A stretch of 36,188 bases of DNA from Pedobacter borealis DSM 19626 (GCF_000708285.2 NZ_JAUG01000046.1:1-36188); one strand, 5' to 3'; shown: positions 1-7,487, numbered from the stretch's first letter. Numbers and translations: made by a program. Notes: generated by a model from the sequence alone, not told the origin.

Positions 1-114
1 ACCGTTTATTCAGGGTTTAAAAAACAGCGGAAGACAGGAAAAAATCACTCGATACCATTTATTAATTAGTCAAAAACAATTAAAAATAACAGCAAATTCC
101 TCACAGTAGTCCAT

Positions 115-152
115 AAAAAAGGCAACATAATGATTAATCATGCTGCCTTTTC
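115..152 (-). terminator. Intrinsic terminator after hpf
   Basis: On the minus strand GGCAGCATGAT pairs with ATTATGTTGCC (11 bp, two G-U pairs), followed by six T. It lies just downstream of the hpf stop and ends the rpsU-xerC-hpf block. Nothing else is visible in bases 1-114. Confidence 0.8.
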
Positions 153-170
153 TTAAAATAATGCTAATTT

Positions 171-518
171 TTAGTAATCAGCGGCTTCGCTTTCGCTTAA
201 AATTGCTTTATGCTCACTTAATTTTGCACGTGTTTTATCCTTATGTTTAGTGATCTGCTTTCTTAACGATTCAATTGCCAGATCTGTAGCTTCTTCAAAT
301 GATTTACATTGTTCTTTAGCGAAGAGGGTCCCTCCCGGCACAATGAGTTTTATCTCACTAATTTTATTGGCCTCATCCTCTACGTTTTCTAACTTTAAAT
401 ACACTTCTCCGCTAATGATCTGGTCGAAAAACTGATCTAGCTTATTTGCTTTTTTTTGTATAAAATCTAACAACTTACTGTCTGCACTGAAGTGGATTGA
501 TTGAACTCCGATTTTCAT
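171..518 (-). CDS. hpf: Ribosome hibernation-promoting factor, short HPF/RaiA type
   Basis: A 115-residue protein of the HPF/RaiA family. Family members bind the 30S decoding centre and inactivate ribosomes in stationary phase or starvation. The sequence has the family's beta-alpha-beta-beta-beta-alpha pattern, opening with KIGVQSIHFSAD and carrying a basic helix (SLRKQITKHKDKTRAKL) near residues 84-100. It lacks the C-terminal dimerisation domain of long HPF, so it is the short type. It starts 15 nt after the xerC stop, so the two are probably co-transcribed. A GGAGG four bases before the ATG is unusual for this phylum and fixes the start. Confidence 0.92.
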   Translation of the reverse strand: MKIGVQSIHFSADSKLLDFIQKKANKLDQFFDQIISGEVYLKLENVEDEANKISEIKLIVPGGTLFAKEQCKSFEEATDLAIESLRKQITKHKDKTRAKLSEHKAILSESEAADY

Positions 519-520
519 TT

Positions 521-529
521 TTCCTCCTT
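521..529 (-). promoter_or_regulatory. Strong Shine-Dalgarno of hpf
   Basis: The minus strand reads AAAGGAGG, then AAAA, then the hpf ATG. The purine block sits in the short gap after xerC, preceded by a run of A. Most genes in this window have no such sequence. Confidence 0.75.
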
Positions 530-533
530 TTTT

Positions 534-1418
534 TTACGCCTTTGGATGGGCTTGTTTATAAATTGTTTTTAATCTTTCGATCGAATTGTGGGTGTAAACC
601 TGGGTTGCAGCTAAACTGGCGTGCCCCAAAAGTTCTTTAATTGCATTTAGATCTGCTCCTGCATTTAGCAGGCTTGTTGCATAACTGTGCCGAAGCACGT
701 GGGGACTTTTCTTCTCATTGGTTGATACGTGGTTTAGGTATGAGGTAACAATACGGTATATTAATTTTGGATATGCCGCTGTACCTGTATTGGTAACGAT
801 TAAGATAAGCAAATTGTTATTAAAGTTTTGCAACTTTTTTAGCTCAATGTAGGTATTTACCTGATTGATAAGCTGTTTATTTACAGGGATGATCCGTTCT
901 TTATTTCTTTTACCCAACACCTTTATCGTTCCCGAATAAATATCGATATCAGTATCCTTCAATTGAAGCAACTCTGTTAAACGCATACCAGTACCAAAAA
1001 GCAGTTCGATTACCAGATGATCGCGAACGGATGGGAAACTTTCGTTAAAATAATGCTCCGAATCCAATAGCTGATCCATCTTTTGCGAATCAACAAATAC
1101 GGGTAGTCTTTTGGGTATTTTTGGTGCTTTAATTAAAACGGTAGGATTTTGATCAATCTTTCCGCTTCGCTGCAAAAATTTATAAAAGCTCCGTAAGGTC
1201 GAAATTTTTCTATTAATGGTCTGTTCTGATACTTTCTTCTCCATCAGGTCTACCATATAGCTCCGTAGGTGAATATGCTTAACTTCTAAAAAATTTAGTT
1301 CGAATGTAATATTGACATACTCTTCAAACTGATCTAAATCTGTTTGATAAGAGGTAATGGTGTGCTGAGAATAGCGCTTCTCGTGAGTTAAATAGGTTAT
1401 AAAACTTTTTAGCAACAT
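534..1418 (-). CDS. xerC: Tyrosine recombinase, XerC/XerD type
   Basis: A 294-residue site-specific tyrosine recombinase with the usual Xer length. An N-terminal SAM-like core-binding domain (about residues 1-90) is followed by the catalytic domain. Visible catalytic residues are R146 (GTGMRLTELL), K170 (LGK), H240 and R243 (SPHVLRHSYAT), H266 (GHASLAATQVY) and the nucleophile Y275. Xer proteins resolve chromosome dimers at dif during division. Its place between rpsU and hpf, without a transposase or attachment site nearby, argues for a housekeeping Xer and against a phage integrase. Which paralogue (XerC or XerD) it is cannot be settled from one copy. It has its own gap after the rpsU terminator. 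Confidence 0.88.
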   Translation of the reverse strand: MLLKSFITYLTHEKRYSQHTITSYQTDLDQFEEYVNITFELNFLEVKHIHLRSYMVDLMEKKVSEQTINRKISTLRSFYKFLQRSGKIDQNPTVLIKAPKIPKRLPVFVDSQKMDQLLDSEHYFNESFPSVRDHLVIELLFGTGMRLTELLQLKDTDIDIYSGTIKVLGKRNKERIIPVNKQLINQVNTYIELKKLQNFNNNLLILIVTNTGTAAYPKLIYRIVTSYLNHVSTNEKKSPHVLRHSYATSLLNAGADLNAIKELLGHASLAATQVYTHNSIERLKTIYKQAHPKA

Positions 1419-1523
1419 TCAATATCTTTTTGAGGGGCATTGATATGAAGTTACAAATAGTTTTGATATAAAGAAATCATTAATTAATTGTTTATTGTAA
1501 AGTTTTTGATTTCTTTTTAAAAC

Positions 1524-1560
1524 AAAAAAGTCCTCCCGATTTTACATCAGAAGGACTTTA
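1524..1560 (-). terminator. Intrinsic terminator of rpsU
   Basis: On the minus strand AAAGTCCTTCTGAT pairs over 14 bp (two G-U) with ATCGGGAGGACTTT around a GTAAA loop, then a T run. It separates rpsU from xerC. Confidence 0.88.
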
Positions 1561-1581
1561 ATGTATTTATATCGTAAACAA

Positions 1582-1776
1582 CTAAGAAGTTGTATCTAGA
1601 TTCATATTCTGAATGTAAACAGCATGTTTAATTTCAGTACGGCGAGCAACGGATTTTTTCTCGTATGCTTGGCGACTACGCAGTTCTCTCAATACACCAG
1701 TTTTTTCAAACTTTTTCTTGAAACGTTTAAGGGCTTTATCTAATGATTCGCCGTCTTTAATGTTGATAATGATCAT
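1582..1776 (-). CDS. rpsU: 30S ribosomal protein bS21
   Basis: A 64-residue bS21: basic, with the family core LKRFKKKFEKTGVLRELR and then RTEIKHAVYIQ. In Bacteroidota, bS21 with bS18 and bS6 forms a pocket that hides the 16S rRNA anti-Shine-Dalgarno tail, which explains the phylum's lack of SD-led initiation. The residue I recall as contacting the tail, a Tyr at position 54, is present here as Y54. The gene is monocistronic: its own promoter and leader upstream, and a strong terminator directly after. The leader holds AGGAGG, discussed separately, which fits feedback by bS21 on its own translation. Confidence 0.95.
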   Translation of the reverse strand: MIIINIKDGESLDKALKRFKKKFEKTGVLRELRSRQAYEKKSVARRTEIKHAVYIQNMNLDTTS

Positions 1777-1788
1777 AACGCTGAAATA

Positions 1789-1794
1789 CCTCCT
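1789..1794 (-). promoter_or_regulatory. Shine-Dalgarno in the rpsU leader
   Basis: The minus strand reads GAGAGGAGGTA, with the AGGAGG core 12 nt before the rpsU ATG. Just upstream a small hairpin, CCCG-ATAACA-CGGG, can form in the leader. In a phylum with a sequestered anti-SD this site should work best on ribosomes lacking bS21. Confidence 0.75.
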
Positions 1795-1830
1795 CTCGTG
1801 GTTTTTAAATTTCCCGTGTTATCGGGGCTG

Positions 1831-1838
1831 CAAATGTA
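1831..1838 (-). promoter_or_regulatory. Probable -7 box of the rpsU promoter
   Basis: TACATTTG on the minus strand matches the Bacteroidota -7 consensus TAnnTTTG fully. No clear -33 TTTG is seen. It would give a leader of about 50 nt. Confidence 0.55.
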
Positions 1839-1918
1839 AGCAAAAGATTGAAAACTAGAAAGATTTTATAAAAAGAAAAATTATTTAAATCGTTGGTTAA
1901 ACTAAACTGTTGTTTACC

Positions 1919-1926
1919 TACATTTA
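1919..1926 (+). promoter_or_regulatory. Probable -7 box for the small membrane protein gene
   Basis: TACATTTA matches seven of eight positions of TAnnTTTG, with a TTG about 23 bases upstream, slightly wide. It predicts transcription starting near 1930 and supports ATG at 1944 rather than an upstream TTG. Confidence 0.35.
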
Positions 1927-1943
1927 TATATACATTATATGAT

Positions 1944-2330
1944 ATGACAACAGGCAAAAAAGTAGGCTCAATTATCGCGGTTATAGTCGTTATTTTACTC
2001 GTAGCGATTTGCTATTACCGGTATTTCTTTGTTTTTGGCGAAGGCGTTAAAGCCGGCGAATTAAATTATGTAGTAAAGAAAGGTTATCTGTTTAAAACCT
2101 ACGAAGGGAAATTGATCCAGAGTGGGGTAAAATCCAGACAAGCGGGAACATTACAAAATAATGAGTTTGAGTTTTCTATTGCAAGTAAAGAAATTGCAGA
2201 TAAAATGATGGCCAATAGTGGTAAGTTTTACGAACTCCACTATAAAGAATATAAAAATACCTTACCCTGGCGCGGATTTAGCGTTTATGTAGTAGATAGC
2301 ATTTTAACTACTAAAGATATACCGCAATAA
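1944..2330 (+). CDS. Small membrane-anchored protein of unknown function
   Basis: A 128-residue protein that I do not recognise. It opens with a basic MTTGKK stretch, then one hydrophobic segment (about residues 8-25), and the remaining 100 residues look folded, polar and probably periplasmic, with a Gly/Lys-rich beta-type pattern (GELNYVVKKGYLFKTYEGKL) suggestive of a small beta-rich domain. An in-frame start further upstream (TTG at 1893) is possible, but it would add hydrophobic residues from what looks like promoter DNA, so I prefer the ATG at 1944. It is divergent from rpsU. A (GGTTTAG)8 array begins immediately after its stop codon. Confidence 0.7.
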   Translation: MTTGKKVGSIIAVIVVILLVAICYYRYFFVFGEGVKAGELNYVVKKGYLFKTYEGKLIQSGVKSRQAGTLQNNEFEFSIASKEIADKMMANSGKFYELHYKEYKNTLPWRGFSVYVVDSILTTKDIPQ

Positions 2331-2390
2331 GGTTTAGGGTTTAGGGTTTAGGGTTTAGGGTTTAGGGTTTAGGGTTTAGGGTTTAGGGTA
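2331..2390 (+). repeat. Perfect heptamer array (GGTTTAG)8, telomere-like
   Basis: Eight perfect tandem copies of GGTTTAG, plus GGTA, start directly after the TAA of the preceding gene. The unit is the same as the plant-type telomere heptamer TTTAGGG. A short inverted remnant (ATAAACCCTTTG) follows near 2429-2440. Confidence 0.97.
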
Positions 2391-2444
2391 AACTATTATT
2401 TTGAAGATTAGTTTTAAAACCTTACACCATAAACCCTTTGCCTC

Positions 2445-2618
2445 CTAACCTTTCTTCGGCACCTTCGCTCCTTCTTTCCTGGCTTCCGATAATCCGATAG
2501 CAATTGCCTGCTTTTTGGAAGTCACTTTTTTACCTGATCCGCTTTTAAGCTTACCCTCTTTCATTTCGTGCATGGTTTTTTCTACTTTCTCACCAGCTTT
2601 TTCTGAATACTTTGCCAT
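2445..2618 (-). CDS. Small basic DUF6496-like protein
   Basis: A 57-residue protein starting MAKYSEKAGEKVEKTMHEMK, with a lysine- and glycine-rich middle (EGKLKSGSGKKVTSKKQA) and ending LSEARKEGAKVPKKG. This composition and the K-S-G-K / KQAIAIG-SEAR pattern match small soluble proteins I know as DUF6496, common in Bacteroidota and Proteobacteria and of unknown function. It has no signal peptide or membrane segment. Low charge complexity at the N-terminus suggests an amphipathic helix. The start is the only in-frame ATG at the head of the conserved part. The gene stands alone between two heptamer-repeat blocks. Confidence 0.8.
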   Translation of the reverse strand: MAKYSEKAGEKVEKTMHEMKEGKLKSGSGKKVTSKKQAIAIGLSEARKEGAKVPKKG

Positions 2619-2678
2619 ATTTTTAGTTCATTAGTTATGTTTAATCGATTAATTGTTTAAATCGGTTAACTGACGCCA

Positions 2679-2732
2679 AACGCCAAACTCCAAACCCAAC
2701 TAGTCTTTAGTCTTTAGTCTTTAGTCTTTAGT
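2679..2732 (+). repeat. Two adjacent 7-bp repeat tracts
   Basis: An imperfect tract of CCAAAC(N) units (gCCAAACgCCAAACtCCAAACc, 2679-2697) runs into about four and a half copies of TAGTCTT (2701-2732). Both have a 7-bp period but unrelated units. Confidence 0.85.
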
Positions 2733-2774
2733 AAAAACAACGGAAATTGAAAGTTGGTTTTTAAAATTTTAAAA

Positions 2775-2810
2775 CAAAAAAATCCGGAGGTGATTAAACC
2801 GTCCGGATAC
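2775..2810 (-). terminator. Intrinsic terminator after the acyl-CoA dehydrogenase gene
   Basis: On the minus strand ATCCGGA-CGGT pairs with ACC-TCCGGAT, with one mismatch, followed by seven T. It lies about 95 nt beyond the dehydrogenase stop, with a repeat block in between. Confidence 0.8.
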
Positions 2811-2831
2811 TCATAATATATTTGGCTTTTA

Positions 2832-2902
2832 TAAGGTTGAAGGCGAAAGGTATAAGGTATAAGGTTCAATGCATAAGCCCTAAACCTTCTACCTTAAACC
2901 CT
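2832..2902 (+). repeat. Inverted low-complexity heptad block
   Basis: One arm is AAGGTTGAAGGCGAAAGG and GGTATAAGGTATAAGGTT; the other is its loose complement (AACCTTCTACCTTAAACCC), with a loop near AATGCATAAG. Transcribed in either direction it could fold into a long imperfect hairpin just beyond the dehydrogenase gene. Confidence 0.7.
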
Positions 2903-4057
2903 CTACCTTGATAATACTTCTCTGGCAATTACAATTTTCTGTATTTCAGACGTTCCTTCGCCTATTGTACATAATTTACTGTCGCGATAAAATTTTTCTA
3001 CCGGAAAATCTTTGGTATAACCATAACCGCCAAATATCTGAACAGCTTCTGTTGCTACCCTTACCGAAACCTCTGAGGCAAAGTATTTTGCCATGGCCGA
3101 TTCTTTTGTCATGGGCAAATGCTTGTTCTTTAAATCTGCCGCCTGGCGGATCAATAATTCGGCTGCTTCAATTTCGGTAGCCATATCAGCCAGTTTAAAA
3201 CTAATGGCCTGAAAGCTGGCAATGGGCTGACCAAACTGCTGGCGTTGTTTTGAATACGCTACCGCAGCATCAAAAGCACCTTTTGCAATACCTAAAGCCA
3301 ATGCCGCAATAGAAATTCTTCCGCCATCTAAAACTTTCATCGCCTGTTTAAAACCTTCGCCAACATTACCCAATAGATTAGCCTTTGGCACACGGCAGTT
3401 ATCAAAAATCATTTCTGTGGTTTCTGATGCACGCATGCCTAATTTGTTTTCTTTTTTCCCTGCGGTAAAACCAGGCGTACCACGCTCTACCACAATGGCC
3501 GAAATCCCTTTCGAACTTCCCTGCTCCCCTGTTCTTACCATTACCACAGCGATATCGCCACTTTTGCCATGGGTAATCCAGTTTTTTGCACCATTTATTA
3601 TATAGTCGTCGCCATCTTCAACAGCGGTGGTCATCATTCTCAACGCATCCGAACCTGTGTTTGCTTCTGTTAAACCCCAGGCACCAATCCATTCGGCCGT
3701 AGCCAGTTTTGGTAACCACCTCTGCTTCTGTTCTGCATTGGCAAAGGCCAGAATATGCCCGGTACATAAAGAGTTGTGTGCAGCCAATGATAAGCCGATT
3801 GAACCACAAACCCGGGCCACTTCTACAATTACATCAACATATTCCTGATAGCCCAATCCAGAGCCTCCATATTCTTCGGGAACCAAAACACCCATTAAAC
3901 CTAATTCGCCGAGCTGTTTAAACAAGTCGACGGGAAAATGCTGTGCCTCATCCCATTCCATTATATGTGGACGAATGTTTTTCTCTGCAAAATCGCGGAC
4001 CATGGCCTTTACACTCTGCTGAGTTTCTGTTTCTGAAAAATCGAAGCTTACGCTCAT
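2903..4057 (-). CDS. Acyl-CoA dehydrogenase
   Basis: A 384-residue FAD-dependent acyl-CoA dehydrogenase, normal length for the family, which oxidises acyl-CoA to trans-2-enoyl-CoA and passes electrons to ETF. N-terminal helical, middle beta and C-terminal helical domains are all present. Visible signatures are [15 protein letters not shown] in the middle domain and, at the C-terminus, the catalytic glutamate in [10 protein letters not shown] near residue 368. The RxQFGxPIxxFQ helix ([12 protein letters not shown]) is typical of short-chain and branched-chain enzymes. No other beta-oxidation or branched-chain gene is adjacent, so substrate chain length is open. A TAACTTTA box in the 60 bases before the ATG is a possible promoter. 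Confidence 0.95.
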   Translation of the reverse strand: MSVSFDFSETETQQSVKAMVRDFAEKNIRPHIMEWDEAQHFPVDLFKQLGELGLMGVLVPEEYGGSGLGYQEYVDVIVEVARVCGSIGLSLAAHNSLCTGHILAFANAEQKQRWLPKLATAEWIGAWGLTEANTGSDALRMMTTAVEDGDDYIINGAKNWITHGKSGDIAVVMVRTGEQGSSKGISAIVVERGTPGFTAGKKENKLGMRASETTEMIFDNCRVPKANLLGNVGEGFKQAMKVLDGGRISIAALALGIAKGAFDAAVAYSKQRQQFGQPIASFQAISFKLADMATEIEAAELLIRQAADLKNKHLPMTKESAMAKYFASEVSVRVATEAVQIFGGYGYTKDFPVEKFYRDSKLCTIGEGTSEIQKIVIAREVLSR

Positions 4058-4162
4058 TAAATTTATATTTTAAAGTTAGTTGAGGCAATTATAAACAATT
4101 ATTTGATAGTTAGTTACCATTAAATATTTGTGCAATTACAGAATGAAATGGTATTCGGTTCA

Positions 4163-4249
4163 ATTAGTTTATCGGTTAATTTTAAACCTTGAAATTAACG
4201 GAGAAAGTTTTTTTCTATTTTTCTTACAACTATAACCGAATAAACTAAT
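4163..4249. repeat. Near-perfect inverted repeat
   Basis: ATTAGTTTATCGGTTAAT at 4163-4180 is nearly the reverse complement of ATAACCGAATAAACTAAT at 4232-4249, with one inserted base, separated by about 50 bases. The interior contains no gene. Possibly a remnant of a small mobile element. Confidence 0.6.
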
Positions 4250-4424
4250 TATATGGCGTTTTTGATGAATATAGATAAAATTGAAGGAATGATAATAGAT
4301 GCATACATTCAGTTTTTCGCAAAACATTTGTTGAAAATGGATTCTCTTAAACTTTGCAGACAATTACTCCTATACTAACTCAGAACAAGAAATACATAAT
4401 TTTAATTGGTTATCTTTTTTTTGG

Positions 4425-4575
4425 AAATCAGGGACAGGAGCGTTTGGCGTTATTCAGTCCTGCTCTTCACTTTACTCCGTTGCACTCCGTGTTCGTTCCG
4501 ATCAGGTTTAGGTGGCGCGGCCGGCACTATGATTTGGGGTTAATAAGCATGTTCCTTCATGATTAAACCTGATTA
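4425..4575. repeat. Structured dispersed repeat, copy 1
   Basis: Shares CTTTACT, GTGTTCG, GGTtTAGGTGG, GCaCTA and GGTTAATAA in the same order with a copy at 35866-35975. ATCAGGTTTA (4500-4509) can pair with TAAACCTGAT (4563-4572). It is more GC-rich than its surroundings. This type of repeat is scattered between genes in Sphingobacteriaceae as I recall. Confidence 0.6.
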
Positions 4576-4698
4576 GAACAAGTATGAATGCCGATATTTC
4601 ATCTGCAGCATGGGTGTAAAGCAAGACTTTCGGAACCGATTAGCACTGATACTGCTTTTCAAATAATATTTAAGATTTAACCTTTTAAATTCAAGATG

Positions 4699-5598
4699 CT
4701 AAAAAGAAATATAAGGGGTAATTTTATCTATAACCTCCTGGTTTAGGAGAACAATCTTTTTCAGGCCTGATATATCCGAATAATTGCCATGCTGCTTCCG
4801 GTATTGAATAATGGCATTAATCTGCTTATAAGAAAGGTATGGGTTGCGCTTTAAATCGTTAAATGTTGCTGTATTTATATTTATTGTTTTTAATGAGGTA
4901 TTACTGATTTCAATCTGATCTTTAATTTCGGCATACTTATTAGAATCTAATCCATAAACTTCGAGAAGCTGTTCTTTCTTGTAAAAACCACCTAAACGTT
5001 CACGGTATTTAATAATCCTAAGCGCAAAAGCTCCACCAATACCTTTTACCTCATCCAATTGTGCAGAATCGGCCTTATTAATATCGACGATTACTAAAGT
5101 TTTTTTAGCGTATTCCTTTTTTTCGAAAGGTGCATATTTTCTTGAGGCATTGATGGGCTGATCGGGTATGTTAACATAAGGCAATATCTTTTTATACATT
5201 TCTGGCGAAATGGTATACATTTTCTGAAGATCTTCTGCTTTGTAAAACTTACCGCCCTTAGTGGTATAATTCAAAACCGATTGTGCCTGTTTTGCTGATA
5301 AACCTAAAGTTTGCCAACCCTGTGCATCTAAAGTGTTGGGATTGAATTTGAAAAGTTTAACCGTTTTTTCGGGATTTGAATTTTCAATCCGATCATGAAT
5401 GGTATTGGCATATGCCCGATCTGTTATGGTTATCTTCTGAATTTGTGCTAAAAGATTTGAACCATCATTTGAAACGGGCCGATAATAGCCATATATAATA
5501 GGTGTTGCCTTAATTACAATAATAATAAAGACTAGAAATAGCAATCCATTAAATTCACTTTTGCTAACACCAAAATTTTTGTTGAGCCAAATTCTCAT
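4699..5598 (-). CDS. Membrane-anchored triple helix-hairpin-helix protein
   Basis: A 299-residue protein of the ComEA-like helix-hairpin-helix group. A hydrophobic segment lies at about residues 18-40, followed by a linker and three HhH repeats: one starting FNPNTLDAQGW (about 104), one starting VDINKADSAQLDEVKGIGG (about 170), and one starting ININTATFNDLKRNPYLS (about 240). Such motifs bind DNA backbone non-specifically. The position of the membrane segment puts the repeats either in the periplasm or, less likely, inside. ComEA proteins act in DNA uptake, but this three-repeat form is widespread in Bacteroidota with no proven role. It is divergent from the OlsF-like gene. Confidence 0.85.
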   Translation of the reverse strand: MRIWLNKNFGVSKSEFNGLLFLVFIIIVIKATPIIYGYYRPVSNDGSNLLAQIQKITITDRAYANTIHDRIENSNPEKTVKLFKFNPNTLDAQGWQTLGLSAKQAQSVLNYTTKGGKFYKAEDLQKMYTISPEMYKKILPYVNIPDQPINASRKYAPFEKKEYAKKTLVIVDINKADSAQLDEVKGIGGAFALRIIKYRERLGGFYKKEQLLEVYGLDSNKYAEIKDQIEISNTSLKTININTATFNDLKRNPYLSYKQINAIIQYRKQHGNYSDISGLKKIVLLNQEVIDKITPYISF

Positions 5599-5635
5599 TG
5601 ATGCGATATGACATGTGTATTATAAATATAAATCT

Positions 5636-5643
5636 TATTTTTG
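5636..5643 (+). promoter_or_regulatory. Probable -7 box for the OlsF-like gene
   Basis: TATTTTTG is a full match to TAnnTTTG, 50 bases before the ATG. There is no clear -33 TTTG. Confidence 0.45.
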
Positions 5644-5693
5644 GAATTGCAAAACAGAACAGGTTTTGCCTATCAACGATCTAAGAATTTTAT

Positions 5694-7445
5694 ATGAAAA
5701 TCATAACTACATCTGAGTTTGCAAAAGCAACAAAGATAGATAAGCTAGGTGTACCAGGTTTAGCCGGTTTGATGATGGAGATCATGAAACTGAACGACAT
5801 CAACGACGTATTCGCTCAGAATCAACACTTTAAAGGCTTAGAATTTGTAGACAAGATATTAGAAACCATTGGCGTATCTATAGAATTTGATGATGATGAT
5901 TTAAATAGTATTCCAAAAACAGGCCCTTTTATTGCTATTGCAAATCACCCTTATGGTGGTGTAGAAGGCTTGGCTTTAGTTAAACTATTGTGTACGGTTA
6001 GGCCTGATGCCAAGGTGATGGTCAACTTCATTTTGAAAAAAATACCAAACCTTGATGAATTTTTTGTTGCTGTTAACCCTTTCGAAAACGTTCAACATAC
6101 ATCGAGCATCAGTGGTTTAAAAACTACTTTTGATCTGCTTAGAAACGGGGTTCCGATCGGGATTTTCCCTGCAGGAGAGGTTTCTACCTTTAAGTTGGAT
6201 GCCCAACAGGTAACGGACAGGATGTGGCATCCTGTTGTTGGAAAACTGATTGCTAAAGCAAAAGTACCCGTTGTACCTATTTATTTTCACGGTAATAACG
6301 GTGTTTTCTTTAATATTTTAAGCTTCATCCACCCTACCCTGCGTACTGCAAAGTTACCTTCGGAGTTTTTAAATAAACATGGGCGCACCATTAAGGTACG
6401 GATTGGCAAACCAATAGCCGTATCTGAAATTTCGCACATGAACAGCAGCAATAAACTGATGGACTTTTTAAGGGCCCGTACATATGCACTTGGTATTGGC
6501 TTAGATACAGAGAAAAAACTCTTTAATCCACTAAACTTATTCAAAATTAAAAAGAAACCTGTTGAGGTAATTGAAGAAACTTCGAGGCTTTTAATTAAAA
6601 ATGAGGTGGTACTTTTAGAAGATTTTAAAGTTTGGACGGAGAAAAATTACGAAGTATACATTGTTCCGACGTTAAAAATCCCCAATATTTTAAGAGAAAT
6701 TGGCCGTTTGCGCGAAATTACTTTCCGAGAGGTTGGTGAAGGAACCAACAAAAAAATCGATCTCGACAATTACGACATCTACTATAATCACTTATTTATT
6801 TGGGATAAGGATTTAGAAAATATTGTAGGTGCTTACCGGATTGGTAAAGGTGATGAGATTTTAGAAAGCATGGGCCGCCGTGGATTCTACCTATCAGAAC
6901 TGTTTAAAATGAAAGATCAGTTCTACCCAATGTTGAGACAGGGAATCGAGCTGGGCAGATCGTGGATTAGAAAAGAATACCAGGGCAAACCACTTCCATT
7001 ATTTTTGCTTTGGAAAGGAATTTTAAAATACCTGATTGATAATCCACAGTATCGCTACATGTTCGGGCCAGTAAGTATCAGCAACAACTTCTCTAAATTT
7101 AGCAAGGCCTTAATTGTAGATTACATTACAAAAAACCATTTCGACTATGAGATGGCAAAGTATGTGAAGCCAAGAAACAAGTTTAAAGCTGATCTTTTAC
7201 CAATTTCTACAGATACGTTGGTTGATAGCAGCGAGTCTTTTAAAGATCTGGATAGCATTATCGGCGATATCGAAAACTCGCATATTAAGATTCCGGTATT
7301 GTTGAGGCAGTACATGAACCTGAATGCGAAGATTATCTCATTTAATATCGATCCTAAATTTTCTGATTGTTTAGACGGCTTCTTAGTGGTTGATACGCAT
7401 AATATTCCACCAGAAATGCTCGAAAAGCTCGGCAAGAACCTATAA
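5694..7445 (+). CDS. olsF: OlsF-like bifunctional aminolipid synthase (PlsC domain plus GNAT acyltransferase)
   Basis: A 583-residue two-domain protein. The N-terminal half is a PlsC-type O-acyltransferase, with NHPYGGVEG (H85) as the active-site block and FPAGEVS (158-164) as the glycerol-3-phosphate-like motif. The C-terminal half (about 300-490) is an Acetyltransf_5 GNAT N-acyltransferase, with DLENIVGAYRIGKGDE and ELGRSWIRKEYQGKPLPLF. This order matches OlsF of Serratia and Flavobacterium, which makes ornithine lipid in two acylation steps; in Bacteroides separate GlsB and GlsA make glycine lipid. The amino acid used here is not shown by the sequence. Monocistronic, with its own promoter and terminator. 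Phosphorus-free aminolipids are abundant in this phylum. Confidence 0.82.
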   Translation: MKIITTSEFAKATKIDKLGVPGLAGLMMEIMKLNDINDVFAQNQHFKGLEFVDKILETIGVSIEFDDDDLNSIPKTGPFIAIANHPYGGVEGLALVKLLCTVRPDAKVMVNFILKKIPNLDEFFVAVNPFENVQHTSSISGLKTTFDLLRNGVPIGIFPAGEVSTFKLDAQQVTDRMWHPVVGKLIAKAKVPVVPIYFHGNNGVFFNILSFIHPTLRTAKLPSEFLNKHGRTIKVRIGKPIAVSEISHMNSSNKLMDFLRARTYALGIGLDTEKKLFNPLNLFKIKKKPVEVIEETSRLLIKNEVVLLEDFKVWTEKNYEVYIVPTLKIPNILREIGRLREITFREVGEGTNKKIDLDNYDIYYNHLFIWDKDLENIVGAYRIGKGDEILESMGRRGFYLSELFKMKDQFYPMLRQGIELGRSWIRKEYQGKPLPLFLLWKGILKYLIDNPQYRYMFGPVSISNNFSKFSKALIVDYITKNHFDYEMAKYVKPRNKFKADLLPISTDTLVDSSESFKDLDSIIGDIENSHIKIPVLLRQYMNLNAKIISFNIDPKFSDCLDGFLVVDTHNIPPEMLEKLGKNL

Positions 7446-7456
7446 ACGAATTCTAT

Positions 7457-7487
7457 AAAAAAACCCAGACATCCATCTGGGTTTTTT
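7457..7487 (+). terminator. Terminator of the OlsF-like gene
   Basis: AAACCCAGA pairs with TCTGGGTTT over 9 bp around CATCCA and is followed by T6. The A run before it would allow use from the other strand too. Confidence 0.88.

Larger units (their letters stand above)
4058..4698. other. Gene-free stretch with an inverted repeat and a dispersed repeat
   Basis: I see no convincing gene in these 641 bases; the short open frames have no recognisable protein and span repeats. The stretch holds the promoter region of the dehydrogenase, an inverted repeat at 4163-4249 and a structured dispersed repeat at about 4425-4575. Confidence 0.65.

Noticed and set aside
534..1418. Tyrosine recombinase as a phage or integrative-element integrase.
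   Set aside because: It has Xer length, sits between two translation genes, and no tRNA, attachment site or phage gene is in reach.
2331..2732. Heptamer tracts as a CRISPR array.
   Set aside because: Units are 7 bp with no spacers and there are no cas genes nearby.
4169..4566. Two short open frames (minus 4169-4363, plus 4354-4566) in the gap before the helix-hairpin-helix gene.
   Set aside because: They have no recognisable protein pattern; the first spans an arm of the inverted repeat and the second runs through the dispersed repeat.
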